This document shows, one piece after another, positions 17,001-23,617 of a DNA stretch of 49,121 bases. Both the position numbers and the translations under genes were made by a program. Source of the DNA: Moraxellaceae bacterium UBA2477 (GTDB lineage Bacteria > Pseudomonadota > Gammaproteobacteria > Pseudomonadales > Moraxellaceae); contig DDPD01000020.1 in assembly GCA_002342025.1 (NCBI GenBank), positions 1 to 49,121 of the forward strand, in the 5' to 3' direction. Positions within the stretch are counted from its first letter, which is position 1. Every line of letters starts with the position of its first letter. The notes beneath the pieces are model-generated. The model saw nothing but the letters and a program-made list of their open reading frames with translations. It searched no databases and was not told the origin of the DNA.

Positions 17001-19395
17001 TAGCAACGAACAGGTAAATGCGGGTTACGGTAGCGGCATTCTTGGAGCTTTGGCCGAGTTTGGTGCCAATCTCAATACGTTTATAGCCGCGTTAGTCAAT
17101 GGCAACTTTGCGGGAGCGATGGACGCTGGCCAGTTCGCATTCACCCAATTTGGTCAGTCTCTGGCTGATGCCTTTAGCGGTGATGATGGTCCTGTTGCTG
17201 CTATTGCAGACGCGGGATCTGCCGCCCCTAATCCACAAAGCATGTTGGAGCGCTTCTTGGATGGCATTGGTCGCTTTTTAGGTTTGCAAGATGACCCTGT
17301 GACGGCTGTTGCAGCGGTCAAGGCGGCTCGTTCAGCTGAAGCGGTAATTCTGACGGGTGCGCAATTGCCAGGATGGTCATCACCTGCTGCTATAGGTCAA
17401 GGCTACCCCTACCCATCGGGAGCAAATATCACGGGTCAGTCGGGTGAAACCGAGTCGCTAGCGGCTCTAAATGCGATTCGTGATCCACTTAAGGTTGGCG
17501 AAGTACAGGATGCGCATAACGGCATGATGCTATACCCCGCCGCGGGTCAGGTCTTGCCATTGGGTACGCCGGTCGATGAGGTGGCAGCCTATAAATGGAC
17601 AGGTTCTCGCTTTGAAGAAATTCCTGTTCAAGTCGATGAGAAATTCCCCTTCTTCTTGGCGAATTCTGGTTCATCGTTCTCCATTTATTCGGGCACAGAT
17701 CCTGAACTAACCTATGCGTGGGATACCGAAAACTGGGCTGCAGTAGATGCCCCCAATAATCCCTGCAAGGCAGCGTATCCAGCGGGTAAGAAAGATCCAG
17801 TGGCGGCCTTGGATGACGATGACGAAATCGTCTTTATGGCTAGTGATGCCGGAAAAATGGCTCCTGTCGGTCAGGCTCCGAGCAATGCAACTCATGTGCA
17901 GATGGTGCGCTTGCAGGATGCCACAGACCCTCAAGCTGAGCGTATTGTCTATGTGGTCCGCCAAGCAGGCGGGTCTAGCTTCAAGAATACCTCTACGTAC
18001 GTGCGCTACAAGCGTAACAGCAACGCAGATCAGTGGATCGATCGTAGCTTTTACGCCAACGATGACCCTGAAATTCTCGGCTCTAGCAACACCAACTATG
18101 GGCAAAATCGCAAAGGATCTGTCTGTCGTGATGGCGTAACACCTGTCGCTTCCATTGACCGTTTTCCTCGAGACGGCCTAGTGGTTGAGACAGATACATA
18201 CCGGTGGGAGGCTACGGGCCGTTGGATGGTGCGCGATATCCGTATCAAAGCCCCAGGTGTTGCTAAGCCCAACTGGGCAGCAATTAAAGACACTCGACCT
18301 GACTTAATTGACCGCTGGAAAGGCCGCGCCTTCCAGCAATCCCCAGACTCCACTATTTCCTTGGTGGGCTTTGAGGATGAGCAGGTCAATTGGGAAGCGA
18401 ACTCGACTCTTCTAGGCGAGCGTTGCGGACCAGTACGCTGCATGCGAGAAGTGTGGGGCGCGGACTCGGGCACGAACGTCACGAAAACAGAAACGTTCTA
18501 TCGCGATGCCGTGGCGTATCGCTATCGAATTCGTGTGCATCCCATTCCGCCCGATGGCCTCTACACCAGCTGGGACTACAACAGAAATGCCATGTTGCCA
18601 ACGTCAACTGAGCTAGCGAATGGTGTTGAGCCGGGTCGTTATTTCACCGCACTACGCCCACAAGGGGTGCCTGTGGACGGCATCAATGATGACCTTGGTC
18701 AGATTGACTCCGTTGCTCCTGTGGCTGGCCAATGTATGACCTCAGATGGCCCACGCCCGCCGGATGCTAAAGGACGCTGCCCGTTATTCTTGGATGCGGC
18801 TGATCCAACCTTTAACTTGCCCTTGGCTTTCAATAACTGGGAGCAAATCTCCGGTAAAGGTAATAGTGGATCGCTGGTGTATACCTTTGCCTTAAAGGGC
18901 GCTACGTCTTTGGCTAATCCTTTGGTAGTTCCCTACTATCGAGATGATGCCTGCTTGGATGATGGTACGGGGGATGACCCGGTCAAGCGGCCGTGGCCAG
19001 GCGAGTCCAGTGCAGATGCACGCGTGATTGCAGCCTATGCACAAAACGATGCGATTGCGCGTGGTGGTAATGGCAATGGCATCGTGGACTGTGAAGAGCA
19101 GCAAGGGGTTTATGGCGCTAATGGCATTCACTATTTTGCAACGCACGACAGCGACAATGCCTTTGTTCCAGTAACTTCCACTGAAGTAGATGGCGAGCAG
19201 TGGCAGTTTATGGTGCCTGCATCACAGCCGCGCAACGTGGGAGATGCCTACTCCAATATCATTCGTGCGCCATTGGTAGCGATTATTGTGCCGATGACCC
19301 CGCCATCGGTACCATTCTCTCCAGCCGCTCGACAAGAGCCCATGCTAACAGGGCGCCGTAGTGGCGCCCTGAGCTGGTTAACGCTGCTTCAGTAA
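11002..19395 (+). CDS. Giant multidomain lipoprotein: Calx-beta repeats, neutral-ceramidase-like domain, alpha/beta-hydrolase, orphan C-terminal module
   Basis: This is a 2797-residue uninterrupted frame. Residues 1-30 are a signal peptide with lipobox AIAGC (C30); the residue after the cysteine is Ser, so outer-membrane sorting is likely. Residues 214-558 hold three Calx-beta-like repeats with acidic calcium-binding ends (ILDDD, IQDDD). Residues 558-1110 resemble neutral ceramidase: GQTHTHAG (H709/H711), YAAHPTS (H809), ADASPGG (S860), PGEA (E997) and FGYI (Y1036) match its zinc ligands and serine. Residues 1197-1990 are an alpha/beta-hydrolase: a CLLPFP motif as in bacterial surface lipases, a GHG oxyanion loop (1609-1611), GNSQGG with S1715, and D1838-H1839 as acid/base candidates. 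Residues 2132-2797 are unrecognised, with an acidic DDDDEIVF stretch and a possible calcium loop (GNGNGIVDCEE). Amidase plus esterase activity on lipids is inferred. No strong ribosome-binding site was seen. Confidence 0.88.
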   Translation: MPALSHSHSKFTHFVSAAYATVLALAIAGCSDVAQVDRQQAGRFVDSEVQGLFYQTGSATGQTDRNGRFIYRPGSEIRFGLLQNLPLGDGPVFAKATMTPRDIYPGAASNDRRVINLARVLQSLDRDEDTSNGIDLSKAQAELAGLPSNQQLTQLKLNVAPENLAAENPQFMSYLQNTGRELVSPEVAARHLACSEQDIQNGENPDGRCASDPVVISPVLTSISVLEGQEDHVKLVELSLSAATDKTVTVNYETVADSAAAGSDFIAVSGTATFPAGSVTQRIPVTIRGDSVDEDDERFSLLLSSPSNNATLAANVINVIILDDDTESAPVILTLAPATLQEGAGSTSVTLLRQGQLDRELTIRVKALDGTAKADQDYVRAEEILTIPAQVTSFQIPVTIVQDDLVETDESFSLSVVGVDAGVTVNGSPAIITIQDDDRAEVMPTLSLANLSQLEGDADGVVKVVATLSEPAPRALELHYRTLTGSARSHGERADFVGIADKLIMVPKNAVSVELPITVRGDRFEERDESFSVMASLAGQAEKTATVELKNDEAATLFQVGSAKVSATPSNAQIAGEMESYAGGARRQFFHLGGYGFGPFKLLPGYGPLPEVRAGEPPLPVSNPPAGARCFSPEISATNKTPATCADEIHVRVMVLMDPKTGERIAFVTMDAIGAGNLIQDAVKAAVNRASCEKNLCIPVRNVMFGQTHTHAGADLQGLWGGVPESWRQQVLVDGTEQATKLAISNSRPARLSMARGDADEFNNYRRPKYRDDSHHQADPAVTLLMAKADDEDSDRDTLVGSMLQYAAHPTSIGNDDYKLPDGTIVRVPHPDYPIGVTEALEERFGAAGLYFNGPIADASPGGATQGSTEYARVKSRGRALAAKAFSYLASNSVAIDPVISVAHKEAVLPVSNPLFIGLGLLSQFNGYYQFSQLPKDDIPGFDQMPPEAIAQFEAIQNQLPQPAPVARTLVSRISLGTVNAADETKNRLEIVTIPGEATNSFGQMIRRLANDSPLTQAKPERHTLLLGLTHNSFGYIIPEEEFSYVDPSGGAGLLVPGTAYEEFVSLGPLTAPLLRAQAYAPLFGVAPPNPSFLPQAITDCQIAFDFGSCFIGVGQDRLMQLLGLPQGLLGSFKDGINFLAEGCHTVAGPLEPACALFDALAEASGSVPGLPGAPGGGGTSEVALLPEVLQATTRGCDFIDPANCLLPFPNNHFTQAADTETGVRVNFNPLAMPRNVAGKPIDPTDQNRADGFSPGQTLLIRVPGLSLDKTAAAGVPVPRIGKPGFGQQMENSLHPDTAIMVYDVTDNKPHLVWAELDANVTSYTSCDIPAPLQTLSDLGGQEDFTNAVQTFRAGCNGATKPLHDARDASDPTSDPGPLLIIRPGINFENGHRYIVALRKLRDSEGQLIASTPGFSLCRDQANSPLRQLPAVAQRCAALDDVMQTLKNKVGIDPKSLYSAWDFTVASERSLTGRLVGMRDQALASGTPDFTITAVEDQPYVASAGDCRDGGATDNCIARVIRGTMTVTNFIDRPVSNTGQGDVDRQVGGKFWFGTPNPSVYEVPKPFPAQPTVSVPFTCHIPRAAFSGSRNTAADTNMVVKPSRVSLYGHGLFGSRGEIGQGQLRRFGGEHNYTFCATDWVGMSGVADVANAAAILLDLSGFPTLSDRVQQGILNFVVMGRLLKAEDGFIADPAFRSADGRPLIDNREVFYDGNSQGGIDGGVVVAVSPDIHRGVLGVPGMNYSTLLQRSVDFDGYARLMYAAYQNTIDQQLGFSLIQMLWDRSENNGYAQNLGDGVGGSVTVAGRTHVLGKPNRTLPGLDGNPLPAKKILLMPGFADHQVSMTSAEVMARTMGVEGADVFFKRPNQCSGDVKHCFANRADLLTQRYPDASPLAGLDLFDEEGYADRQRIAGSGIIIFDEGKTAIPPADNRPPNADDFDPHEYPRNTIIGRCQKARFLRTDGRLVYSDLLATPQACPQMDGAGISFTGDAAPLPPPNTPPSNEQVNAGYGSGILGALAEFGANLNTFIAALVNGNFAGAMDAGQFAFTQFGQSLADAFSGDDGPVAAIADAGSAAPNPQSMLERFLDGIGRFLGLQDDPVTAVAAVKAARSAEAVILTGAQLPGWSSPAAIGQGYPYPSGANITGQSGETESLAALNAIRDPLKVGEVQDAHNGMMLYPAAGQVLPLGTPVDEVAAYKWTGSRFEEIPVQVDEKFPFFLANSGSSFSIYSGTDPELTYAWDTENWAAVDAPNNPCKAAYPAGKKDPVAALDDDDEIVFMASDAGKMAPVGQAPSNATHVQMVRLQDATDPQAERIVYVVRQAGGSSFKNTSTYVRYKRNSNADQWIDRSFYANDDPEILGSSNTNYGQNRKGSVCRDGVTPVASIDRFPRDGLVVETDTYRWEATGRWMVRDIRIKAPGVAKPNWAAIKDTRPDLIDRWKGRAFQQSPDSTISLVGFEDEQVNWEANSTLLGERCGPVRCMREVWGADSGTNVTKTETFYRDAVAYRYRIRVHPIPPDGLYTSWDYNRNAMLPTSTELANGVEPGRYFTALRPQGVPVDGINDDLGQIDSVAPVAGQCMTSDGPRPPDAKGRCPLFLDAADPTFNLPLAFNNWEQISGKGNSGSLVYTFALKGATSLANPLVVPYYRDDACLDDGTGDDPVKRPWPGESSADARVIAAYAQNDAIARGGNGNGIVDCEEQQGVYGANGIHYFATHDSDNAFVPVTSTEVDGEQWQFMVPASQPRNVGDAYSNIIRAPLVAIIVPMTPPSVPFSPAARQEPMLTGRRSGALSWLTLLQ
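19350..19370 (+). repeat. Perfect hairpin inside the last codons of the giant gene
   Basis: AGGGCGCC (19350-19357) pairs with GGCGCCCT (19363-19370) around GTAGT. It encodes the GRRSGAL part of the C-terminus. No T-tract follows. Its position just after an out-of-frame TAA (19346-19348) resembles a 3-prime-untranslated hairpin that has become coding. Confidence 0.6.
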
Positions 19396-19398
19396 GTC

Positions 19399-20157
19399 TT
19401 AAAAACGCGTCGATAAACCGACGCGTTTTTGTTTGCGTTCAATGGCCCGCATCGTAGCAAGCGCTCGCAAATAGCCCTCTTTAAGGCCGGCGAGTTCACG
19501 CACTGAACTTGAGCTATTTTGGTAGTACTCAGCTAGTTGGGCTGCACTGGCATACTCCTCTTGCTGCATCAAAACAGACAAGTCTCGCATCAGTCGAATT
19601 TTCTGCTGGTGAAAGCTGGTGCACGTAACAGATGGCACTAGTTTGATATATTGCCAACTTGGCTTATAGCCAGGTGCTGTGTCGCAACGCCAACGCTCTA
19701 AGCGCTGAGCAATCTGCCCATAAAGTTTGGGTTTATCTAATAGCTTGGGGCCTAGCCCTGCGCTGACAGTAGCTTTCAAACGATTCACTGTTTTTAGCTC
19801 TGCCTGAGCTGTTGGAATAACAGGGTAGCGTTGCAAGTCTGTTAAGCGACGGATTTGTGCTTGTTGATAAAGTAGCCCTGCCTCGACCAGACGACCTTGC
19901 TTTAGAGCGGTATTAGCCCCTACAAAAAGTGTCAACGCATCAGCACGTTGGCTATTTTGCAGCAAACTGTCAAGTTGGCCGAGCTGATAGCCATGGCTGC
20001 CAATAAAGGCAGGGCTTTCAGCATGCGCGTTGTAGCGATAACTAGGTGAAATCACCGGCTTTTGGGCCGAGGGATTAACTTTGCAGCCGTAAAGACTTAA
20101 CGCAATAGCGCTTGAAATCAGTAAAAACGATAGCGAGGGCTTGGCTGCCTGCTTCAT
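19399..20157 (-). CDS. Predicted lipoprotein of unknown function
   Basis: This is a 252-residue protein with a typical lipoprotein signal: a charged start, a hydrophobic stretch (residues 8-22) and the lipobox LYGC with C25. Lys follows the cysteine, so outer-membrane sorting is expected. The mature part is mostly helical. It has a segment on residues 60-120 resembling tetratricopeptide-like helices (ALTLFVGANTALKQGRLVEAG, then more alpha-helical repeats), but no family is recognised. Two cysteines (RCDT, TCTSF) could form a disulfide. The start lies 4 bases after the gatB stop, so it is probably transcribed with gatCAB. Its last codons form half of a bidirectional terminator. I cannot assign a role. 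Confidence 0.8.
   Translation of the reverse strand: MKQAAKPSLSFLLISSAIALSLYGCKVNPSAQKPVISPSYRYNAHAESPAFIGSHGYQLGQLDSLLQNSQRADALTLFVGANTALKQGRLVEAGLLYQQAQIRRLTDLQRYPVIPTAQAELKTVNRLKATVSAGLGPKLLDKPKLYGQIAQRLERWRCDTAPGYKPSWQYIKLVPSVTCTSFHQQKIRLMRDLSVLMQQEEYASAAQLAEYYQNSSSSVRELAGLKEGYLRALATMRAIERKQKRVGLSTRF
19401..19430. terminator. Bidirectional rho-independent terminator shared by the convergent genes
   Basis: A perfect 12-base-pair stem (19401-19412 with 19419-19430) has loop ATAAAC, five A at its left foot and five T at its right foot, so it can work on both strands. It lies just after the giant-gene stop and within the last codons (GLSTRF) of the opposite lipoprotein gene. Confidence 0.9.
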
Positions 20158-20161
20158 ATCT

Positions 20162-21616
20162 TCAGCTCATCAGCATGGTTTTTAGCAAATCGTTTACCGC
20201 TGCTGGATTGGCTTTACCGCGAGAAGCCTTCATGACTTGCCCCACAAAAAAGCCGAATAGCTTGGCTTGTTTGGCTTCATCACTGGCACGGTATTGCTCA
20301 ACTTGCGCAGCATTGTTCGCGATGACTTCCCGAATGACGGCCTCGATAGCGCCGGTGTCGGTTTCTTGTTTTAAGCCTTGAGTTGCAATGATTTCATCGG
20401 CACTAGCGCCTTCTTTAGCCATCAATGCAGCAAACACTTGTTTGGCAATCTTACCTGATATGGTGTTGTCCGTAATACGTAAAATTAAGCCGCCCAGCTG
20501 CTCCGGTGAGACTGGTGAATCCAGGATATCAAGCTCAGATCGATTTAGCGCAGCGAGCAGTTCTCCTGTGACCCAATTGGCGGCTGCTTTTGCGGCAGAT
20601 ACACCACCAGCGGCCATCATCGTGGCCTCAAAATAGGCGGACAAGTCGCGACTCGCAACCAATACCCCTGCATCATACGCAGACAGTCCCAGCTCGCTTT
20701 CAAAGCGGGCGCGCTTGGCCGCTGGAAGTTCTGGCAGGCTGGCGCGAATCTCATTTAGCGTGGTGTCATCAATAATGACGGGTAACAGGTCAGGGTCTGG
20801 GAAGTAGCGGTAGTCGTTAGCTTCTTCCTTGCTGCGCATGGCACGCGTTTCGTTCTTCGCGACATCGTAGAGCACGGTGGATTGCACGATGGAACGGCCC
20901 GACTCCAATTCGTCCATCTGCCACAGCACTTCGGCCTGAATGGCTTTTTCGATGAACTTGAACGAGTTCACATTCTTAATTTCACGGCGCGTGCCGAACG
21001 GCTGGCCGGGCTTGCGAATGGACACATTACAATCGCATCGCATCGAGCCTTCCGCCATGTTGCCATCAGAAATGTCGAGGTAGCGGATCAGCGCGTGTAT
21101 GGCCTTGGCGTAGGCCACGGCCTCTTTTGCCGAGCGCATGTCCGGCTCTGAAACAATCTCCAGCAGCGGCGTACCGGCACGGTTGAGATCAATGCCGGTC
21201 ATGCCGGAAAAGTTCTCGTGCAGCGACTTGCCAGCATCTTCTTCGAGGTGCGCACGGGTAATGCCGACGCGCTTCACTGTGCCGTCATCGAGCGTGATGT
21301 CGATGTGGCCCTTGCCGACGATGGGGTGATCCATCTGCGAGATCTGGTAGCCCTTGGGCAGGTCGGGGTAGAAGTAATTCTTACGCGCAAATACTGAGTG
21401 ACGACCAATCTCAGCTTCGATGCCCAGCCCGAAACGGACAGCGTGGCGAACGGCTTCGGCATTAAGCACGGGTAATACGCCCGGCATGCCCAGATCAATG
21501 AGGCTGGCCTGCGTATTCGGCTCTGATCCAAACGTGGTGGAACTACCAGAAAAGATTTTCGATTGTGTGTTGAGCTGAACATGCACTTCCAGCCCGATGA
21601 CGATTTCCCAAGTCAT
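20162..21616 (-). CDS. gatB: Asp-tRNA(Asn)/Glu-tRNA(Gln) amidotransferase subunit B
   Basis: GatB binds misacylated Asp-tRNA(Asn) or Glu-tRNA(Gln) and activates the acid with ATP, so that ammonia made by GatA can form the amide. The N-terminus MTWEIVIGLEVHVQLNT is a family hallmark. YFYPDLPKGYQISQ, HLEEDAGK and RCDCNVSIR follow in the cradle domain. The last about 150 residues are the helical/YqeY-like domain that contacts tRNA. The length of 484 residues is normal. The gene starts 13 bases after gatA, in the order gatC-gatA-gatB. The small lipoprotein gene follows directly. Confidence 0.97.
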   Translation of the reverse strand: MTWEIVIGLEVHVQLNTQSKIFSGSSTTFGSEPNTQASLIDLGMPGVLPVLNAEAVRHAVRFGLGIEAEIGRHSVFARKNYFYPDLPKGYQISQMDHPIVGKGHIDITLDDGTVKRVGITRAHLEEDAGKSLHENFSGMTGIDLNRAGTPLLEIVSEPDMRSAKEAVAYAKAIHALIRYLDISDGNMAEGSMRCDCNVSIRKPGQPFGTRREIKNVNSFKFIEKAIQAEVLWQMDELESGRSIVQSTVLYDVAKNETRAMRSKEEANDYRYFPDPDLLPVIIDDTTLNEIRASLPELPAAKRARFESELGLSAYDAGVLVASRDLSAYFEATMMAAGGVSAAKAAANWVTGELLAALNRSELDILDSPVSPEQLGGLILRITDNTISGKIAKQVFAALMAKEGASADEIIATQGLKQETDTGAIEAVIREVIANNAAQVEQYRASDEAKQAKLFGFFVGQVMKASRGKANPAAVNDLLKTMLMS

Positions 21617-21629
21617 TATCCGTGTTTCC

Positions 21630-23102
21630 TCAAGCGAAAGCGGTGGGCAGCTGGCGGTGCCAGTCAGTCACTTGCTGATAGCGATGCGCCACATTGAGCA
21701 GGCGAGACTCACTCCAATAAGGCCCGATCAGTTGCAGGCCCACTGGCAGGCCGCGCACGAAGCCGGCAGGAATGCTCATGCCGGGCAGGCCGGCGAGATT
21801 GGTGGCAATCGTGTAGATGTCTTGCAGATACATCGCGATCGGATCTTCCTGCTTGGCGCCGAGTGCAAACGCCGTTTCCGGTGCGGTCGGGCCGAGGATG
21901 ACATCGCAGTGCTGGAAGGCGATGTCGAAATCCTGCTTGATCAGGCGACGAACGCGCTGGGCCTGCAGGTAATAGGCATCGTAGTAGCCGGCCGACAGCG
22001 CATAGGTGCCGATCATGATGCGACGACGCACTTCGGCACCGAAGCCCTCGGCACGCGAGCGCTTATACAAGTCTTCGAGATCCTTTGGATTTTCGCAGCG
22101 ATGGCCGAAGCGCACGCCATCAAAACGTGACAGGTTTGACGAGCACTCGGCCGGCGCGATCACATAATAGGCCGGCACCGACAGCCCGCTGTTGGGCAGG
22201 TCAACTTCCACCACCGTGGCACCGAGCTTCTCGATCTCCTTGATGGCGGCGTGAATCAGAGCTGCGGTGTCGGCATTTAGACCATCGCCGAAGAATTGTT
22301 TGGGCAGACCCACGCGCAGGCCTTGCAGCGAATCATTGAGGCTGGCGCGATAATCCGGCACCGGATGATCAATCGAGGTCGAGTCTTTGGCATCGTGCCC
22401 GGCCATGACCTGCAGCAGCAGGGCGGCGTCTTCGGCGGTCTGCGTCATCGGGCCGGCCTGATCGAGGCTGGAGGCGAAGGCAATCATGCCCCAGCGCGAA
22501 ATGCGCCCGTAGCTGGGTTTGAGGCCGGTGAGGTTGCACAGCGCTGCCGGCTGGCGAATCGAGCCGCCGGTATCGGTGCCGGATGCTGCCGGGGCTAGGC
22601 GCGCCGCCACCGCTGCAGCTGAGCCGCCGGAGGAGCCGCCGGGCACGCGCGTGACATCCCACGGATTCTTCACCGAACCGTAGTAGGAGGTCTCGTTTGA
22701 CGAACCCATGGCGAACTCATCCATGTTGGTCTTGCCGAGCATGACCAGGCCGGCCGCGTCGCAGCGGCTAATGACTTCAGCGTTGTAGGGCGAAATGAAG
22801 CTCTCAAGCATTTTCGAGCCGCACGTTGTTTTCACGCCCTGGGTGCAGAAAATATCTTTTTGAGCGAGCGGAATGCCACTGAGCAGGCTGGCTGTGCCAT
22901 TGCTTCGTGCGGCATCGGCGGCCACTGCTTGGGCGAGTGCAAGCTCTGGGGTGACGGTGATGAAGCTATTGAGGCCGCCTTCAGCGGGATTGTCATAGCG
23001 CGCAATGCGATCAAGGAAATGCTGCGTCAGTTCCACGCTGGAAAAATCGCGACGCTCCAGTCCGAGGGCTAGGTCGGCAAGCGTTAGGGTATGCAAAGTC
23101 AT
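21630..23102 (-). CDS. gatA: Asp-tRNA(Asn)/Glu-tRNA(Gln) amidotransferase subunit A
   Basis: GatA is the glutaminase of the transamidation complex and belongs to the amidase-signature family. The Ser-cisSer-Lys triad is visible as K82 (AQKDIF), S157 (GGSSGGS) and S181 (GTDTGGS), with the same spacing as characterised GatA proteins. I start at the ATG at 23102 (MTLHTLTLADL, 490 residues). The frame is open upstream to 23174, but those 24 residues are unconserved and would run close to gatC. The product works in the cytoplasm with GatB and GatC to make Asn-tRNA and/or Gln-tRNA. Confidence 0.97.
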   Translation of the reverse strand: MTLHTLTLADLALGLERRDFSSVELTQHFLDRIARYDNPAEGGLNSFITVTPELALAQAVAADAARSNGTASLLSGIPLAQKDIFCTQGVKTTCGSKMLESFISPYNAEVISRCDAAGLVMLGKTNMDEFAMGSSNETSYYGSVKNPWDVTRVPGGSSGGSAAAVAARLAPAASGTDTGGSIRQPAALCNLTGLKPSYGRISRWGMIAFASSLDQAGPMTQTAEDAALLLQVMAGHDAKDSTSIDHPVPDYRASLNDSLQGLRVGLPKQFFGDGLNADTAALIHAAIKEIEKLGATVVEVDLPNSGLSVPAYYVIAPAECSSNLSRFDGVRFGHRCENPKDLEDLYKRSRAEGFGAEVRRRIMIGTYALSAGYYDAYYLQAQRVRRLIKQDFDIAFQHCDVILGPTAPETAFALGAKQEDPIAMYLQDIYTIATNLAGLPGMSIPAGFVRGLPVGLQLIGPYWSESRLLNVAHRYQQVTDWHRQLPTAFA

Positions 23103-23121
23103 AGCGGTTTCTACTACTAAA

Positions 23122-23409
23122 TTATTCGACGACGCGGGGCACGAGGTAGCACCCATCCTGAACGGCGGGGGCAATACTTTGATAAGTATCTCGTTGATTT
23201 AATTCGGTTACGCGGTCTGCACGCAGGGGCTGAGTGGCATCCAGAGGGTGCGCCATGGGCTCAATGCCTTGGGTATTGGCCGCCTGAAGCTGATCGATCA
23301 GCCCCAAAATGTTATTAAGACTGTCAGTGACGCGTAAATTTTCTTCAGAGGGCAGTTGCAGACGGGCAAGATGGGCGATGCGCGCCACCTGATCGGTGGT
23401 CAGGGCCAT
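23122..23409 (-). CDS. gatC: Asp-tRNA(Asn)/Glu-tRNA(Gln) amidotransferase subunit C
   Basis: GatC is the small subunit that wraps around the GatA-GatB interface and stabilises the complex. The protein has 95 residues, with the family pattern VARIAHLARLQL at the start, LNNILGLIDQLQ, and MAHPLDATQPLRADRV near the middle. It is first in the minus-strand operon, divergent from mreB. A GGAG lies about 11 bases before the ATG at 23409. A strong GC hairpin sits about 20 bases upstream of the start in the leader. The promoter was not clearly identified. Confidence 0.95.
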   Translation of the reverse strand: MALTTDQVARIAHLARLQLPSEENLRVTDSLNNILGLIDQLQAANTQGIEPMAHPLDATQPLRADRVTELNQRDTYQSIAPAVQDGCYLVPRVVE

Positions 23410-23429
23410 GAGGGCGAACTCCAGACGAT

Positions 23430-23452
23430 GCCGCCCTGCGTTTGCGGGCGGC
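23430..23452 (-). repeat. GC-rich hairpin in the gatC leader
   Basis: GCCGCCC (23430-23436) pairs with GGGCGGC (23446-23452), and an inner GC/GC pairing may extend the stem. On the minus strand it lies about 20 bases before the gatC start, near the ribosome-binding site, and has no T-tract. It could affect translation or messenger stability. Confidence 0.5.
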
Positions 23453-23617
23453 CATAAAGGATTGCGAGTGCATTAAAGAACGCAAGTTATCACAGAACAG
23501 AACTTGTCCAAAATGGTCTCTTTGTTTAACCTAGCGCCACTTTAGTGCTTGTCACATACCAGTTTCAGGCTAGGCTTCTTTGCGCGACGCCACGCGCTCA
23601 TCAAATCGGAATTGCTC

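Noticed and set aside
19346..19348. TAA just before the coding hairpin as the true stop of the giant gene
   Set aside because: It is out of frame, and using it would need a frameshift after about 19292 with no slippery site visible; kept only as a question in the findings.
11002..19395. The giant gene as a contact-dependent or RTX-type toxin
   Set aside because: It has Calx-beta-like repeats but no RTX nonapeptides, toxin C-terminus, immunity gene or type I secretion genes nearby; a lipobox and two enzyme-like modules fit better.
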